Source: Maylandia zebra
Taxonomy: Eukaryota > Chordata > Actinopteri > Cichliformes > Cichlidae
Length of the DNA: 64,000 nucleotides
Assembly (NCBI RefSeq): GCF_041146795.1
Contig: NC_135177.1
Coordinates: forward strand, 24,804,060 to 24,868,059
Reading direction: 5' to 3'
The translations under genes were made by a program, and so were the position numbers. Shown here one piece after another: positions 61,171 to 64,000 of the stretch (within the stretch, counting starts at the first letter, position 1; every line of letters starts with the position of its first letter). A model generated the notes under the pieces. The model did no database searches. It was not told where the DNA came from and saw only the letters and a list, made by a program, of their open reading frames with translations.

Positions 61171-63685
61171 TCACCTTCCTCTATATCTTTACTATTTCTT
61201 TCCCCCATTGCCACTTCTTTACCTCATCTATTTAATCTCAAATGAGGTAGGGAGTGATTTATATTATTGCAATTGTAGGGAGGAGTGCCTGAAGAACTGC
61301 TTGAATGCTTTGCAAACGATGGACAAACTGAAGATAGAAAATGACTGCAGAAAATCCCTGACATTTGAAGTATGTTGTGTGCTCCTCAGCACAATAATTG
61401 GTTCAATTCTGCATTCTTTGAACTCTGCCACCGGTGAAAGAATTTTGACAGTGCATTGTTATTTTACCTCCTACACCATGCACTCTGCTTGGCTTACATT
61501 TCAGTTAATATCCTAAAATTATAAATATAAATATGGGTTGTTTGGTGCACTAAAAACTTGCTTCACTTACTTCCTGCTCAAAGCACAAAAATGATGCTAC
61601 CCGAGATGTCTTCCAGAGAAAAAAAAAACAGTTCAGAAACCTTGAACTGTCACTACTTATTGTCACATTATCCATTATTAACCATGATTTGATTTTTTGT
61701 GCTATCTTGCACTATTGCTGTGTTTGTGCAGTCTGCCACTTTTCAACAGAAACAAAATGTAGGTCATCCAACACTCACATTATTTGAATTTTCACTCTGT
61801 TCAGTCTAAATTCCCTGTGACATGCTGGAAAAATGCAACGCTTGTCATATTTATTCTACACACAGTTGCAAGAAATAGTTTGAATTCTCAGAATTTATGA
61901 GGCGATTACTCATAAAATGTGGTCTTATCTTTATCTAAGTCACAATTATAGACAAATCTGATTAAAAATAATAACAAACACAGAGCTACCAGCTAGAGTG
62001 CAGGCTGAAAGTTGTTACACTCTTGAATTTATTAACTTGCTGAACCCCCTTTAACAACAACAATCTCCAGTGGATTTTTTTCCTGTGGCTGCTTCTGAGA
62101 CTTGCGCATCTTTGAGACGCTCTTGTTTCAGTTCATCAGTATTTCAGGGACATCTTGATTGAACAGCCCCCTTCGGGTCAAACCACAACATCTCAGTTGG
62201 GTCGAGGTCAGAACTCAGAATTGGTGTGATGTTTGCAGGACGCCCACTCCGAGGGAGAGCAGCTACAGTCCTGATTTTCCTCCACTTGCAGACAGTTTTT
62301 CTTGTAAACTCATGAACACCCATGTCTTGAGAGAAATGCTTTTGGAGCCCTTTCTAGCAATATGCACTTCTATGATGCCATCATCATGTGAGAGTTGCTT
62401 CAAGCCAGTCTCTCTTGAGAAGAGCAGACTTTGCCAGTAACCTGACTTTGTGTGCATGTATTTAGTAAGAAGAGGCACATCTCCAGCCCACACTTCCAGT
62501 CTAACCTGAGCACAGAAGCACCCTAACTTCTCTCAGCCTAGACTTTAAATATTTACTCCGTGTGCTCAATCTGTGCATAAAAAGTGCAACTTCTAGCTAC
62601 ATATTGAGTCAGATTGTGTTTGACTATAAGCATGACTTAGCTTATCATCAGAATATCCAAAAAGTCCAAAAACTTTCTCTTACAACTGTATATGTATCTC
62701 AACCTGACCACTCCAATCAGACAAAATCTTGCTGCCTCATCTCTTCTCCTACTCGCCATTCACCCTCCAACGCTCGTTCTTTCCTGTGCATTATTCTTAT
62801 AGCTTTACCATCACCATGCATCACGATGAGCTCTGGGGGCCTTCAACCCAAGTGATGTATTGGGTTATGGGGAGTGAACTCATCTCTGCTAAGGGATTCA
62901 TTCAACTGTCACATCCTCCTGTGTTCCTCCACAGCCACCAATACAATAAGCTTGAATTATTTAGTTTTTGTGGGAAGAGATGTCCTAAGGTCTTGTCTTC
63001 TTATACTCAGATAGCTGGGTTTGATGAGAAAAAAAAAATAGCCTATATGGCTTTATATTTTCTAGAATAAAATGCAGAGTAGAATATTATCCAATGCATT
63101 AAGTTATTCAGCTGGATATTATCACAAAGACTTTTTGTACGGAAGCTTTGACCTGTGACCTCTTTAGCTACATTAAGAAAGCATAACATATGGTATCTGT
63201 CATGAGCTTTCGTCTCTGTAAACCCAAGGCTCTCTGGCAGACGAGCTGACCTGGGGTTGGCTTGAATACGCCATAGAACGCTTCGTGCAGCAGATATCCG
63301 GGAAGCATCCACATTCATGGTTAATTATTCCCAAGCAGACAGGAAGTCTGCCAGGACTGTTGTGTGTTATATAATAGTGATCCTAAAGAAAATCAGAAAA
63401 CACACCAACCTTTGGACAAATTCTGCACAACCTTTGGAGACACTGTGATAGCTTGTGTTGCCTGAATGGCCTGCCCATTTTTCAGGTGGAGAACGCAGGT
63501 GTAGTTTCCTGCTATGTCAGAGGTGATGGGCAAGGGCAGACTGGTGGTGATGCTGCCAAGGCTGCTGCTTGACATTTTTAGCTTTCGACTCGCGTTGTGA
63601 TGCTTCCACTCGACTTTTTGGACCTGGGACCGCTCCGAGTAGAGGCAGATCAACTCCATCTTTGAGGAATATTTCTTGATTTTAA
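58033..63685 (-). CDS. g6fl: LY6G6F (G6F)-like Ig receptor with tyrosine-motif tail (5' end outside window)
   Basis: Six minus-strand exons: 63410-63685, 59311-59433, 59028-59101, 58772-58798, 58346-58392 and 58033-58054 (TGA). Phases agree, giving about 188 visible residues. The first is an Ig exon of phase 1-1 with its Cys pair (MELICLY; GNYTCVL). Next comes a transmembrane segment, a Leu/Val/Ala-rich run from ALLLLVPLV, followed by LLWRQRH, which aligns with mammalian G6F (IVLWRQR). The tail has IYENPEDI, the Grb2-binding Y-E-N site known from G6F, then VYMDL and VYKEL eight residues apart, an ITAM. Mammalian G6F is an MHC class III receptor on platelets. Its place next to abhd16a matches mammals. 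The signal peptide and the first Ig domain must lie beyond 64000. The symbol is inferred from context and tail. Confidence 0.8.
59603..59616. repeat. 14-base G run
   Basis: An uninterrupted G tract in the G6F-like intron; such tracts can form quadruplexes and are unstable. Confidence 0.9.
61101..61172. repeat. (CTTT)n microsatellite
   Basis: About eighteen CTTT units lie in the G6F-like intron. They produce false open frames on both strands. Confidence 0.95.
62030..62470 (-). mobile_element. Tc1/mariner relic in G6F-like intron
   Basis: Text such as CATCTCAGTTGGGTCGAGGTC, then ACGCCCACTCCGAGGGAGAG and GAGCCCTTTCTAGCAATATG matches the complement of a fish Tc1-like element with its middle deleted. 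No coding frame remains. Confidence 0.65.
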
Positions 63686-64000
63686 CTGTGGAGGTGATGC
63701 AGAGTGATAAGCGGATGAGTGGAGGGCAGCACGGGAAGAGAACGAGACCAAAGAAATAAAGGGAAGCCAGTAGGAATGATGAGTTACAGAAAAGGCAGTT
63801 GCGGGGGGGGAACAAGGTGTGTTAAAGGGTAGTGTGTGAATATAGAAAAGGGCAAGGACAGATAGAGAGTAATGAGGTAAAGGGATATGAAAAACAAAGA
63901 ACAATTCAGAGAAGGGTCAAAATAATATATATTCATTAACTTGATTTGCTGCTAATGCATCGCTTGACTGTGACTGATGTTTAGTGTCTCATCAAAGTGG
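63686..64000. other. Window end: intron of G6F-like gene
   Basis: No further exon of the gene is seen before the window ends. The acceptor of the Ig exon lies at 63686-63687. Confidence 0.4.

Noticed and set aside
61094-61516. Open frames with SFFLSFFLS or KKERKKER repeats
   Set aside because: Translation of the CTTT microsatellite on the two strands.

Overview
The window is vertebrate nuclear DNA, almost certainly from a percomorph-type teleost. It has split genes with short GT-AG exons whose products align along their length with vertebrate proteins. The AT-rich introns are full of fish-type repeats: Tc1/mariner relics, L2/Rex-like and L1-like LINE tails, and simple repeats. I cannot name the species.

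Layout: (1) 1-560, a decayed Tc1 transposase. (2) 1243-5645 (+), an Ig-like single-pass membrane protein with a Pro/Glu/Lys-rich tail, first exon(s) not seen. (3) 5646-10577, non-coding, holding a striking 121-bp-arm palindrome beside a small hammerhead-like module. (4) 10578-12774 (-), a RING-less TRIM/B30.2 gene. (5) 16249-20747 (+), ino80e. (6) 22785-26608 (+), an ENDOD1-like gene. (7) 28578-42857 (+), vars1 in 28 coding exons. (8) 43644-57517 (-), abhd16a in 20 coding exons, convergent with vars1. (9) 58033-63685 (-), the 3' part of a LY6G6F-like Ig receptor, cut by the window end.

The vars1 / abhd16a / G6F-like cluster is a fragment of the MHC class III region as known from mammals. The B30.2 gene and the extra Ig receptor fit an MHC-like neighbourhood. 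ino80e and the ENDOD1-like gene are fish-specific neighbours. The genes do not form one pathway: tRNA charging, lipid hydrolysis, chromatin remodelling and immune-type receptors lie side by side.

The best leads are: the G6F-like tail carries a Grb2-type YEN site plus a canonical ITAM; the residue aligned to the assigned catalytic His of ABHD16A is Arg here; two short modules share a CTGANGA-hairpin-GAAA core closed by different but fully paired stems; a near-perfect 256-bp palindrome; a fold-back transposon and a GC-AG intron in vars1; and a possible in-frame N-terminal extension of vars1. Exon borders were set by hand from splice consensus, phase continuity and remembered family sequences; no alignment or transcript search was run.
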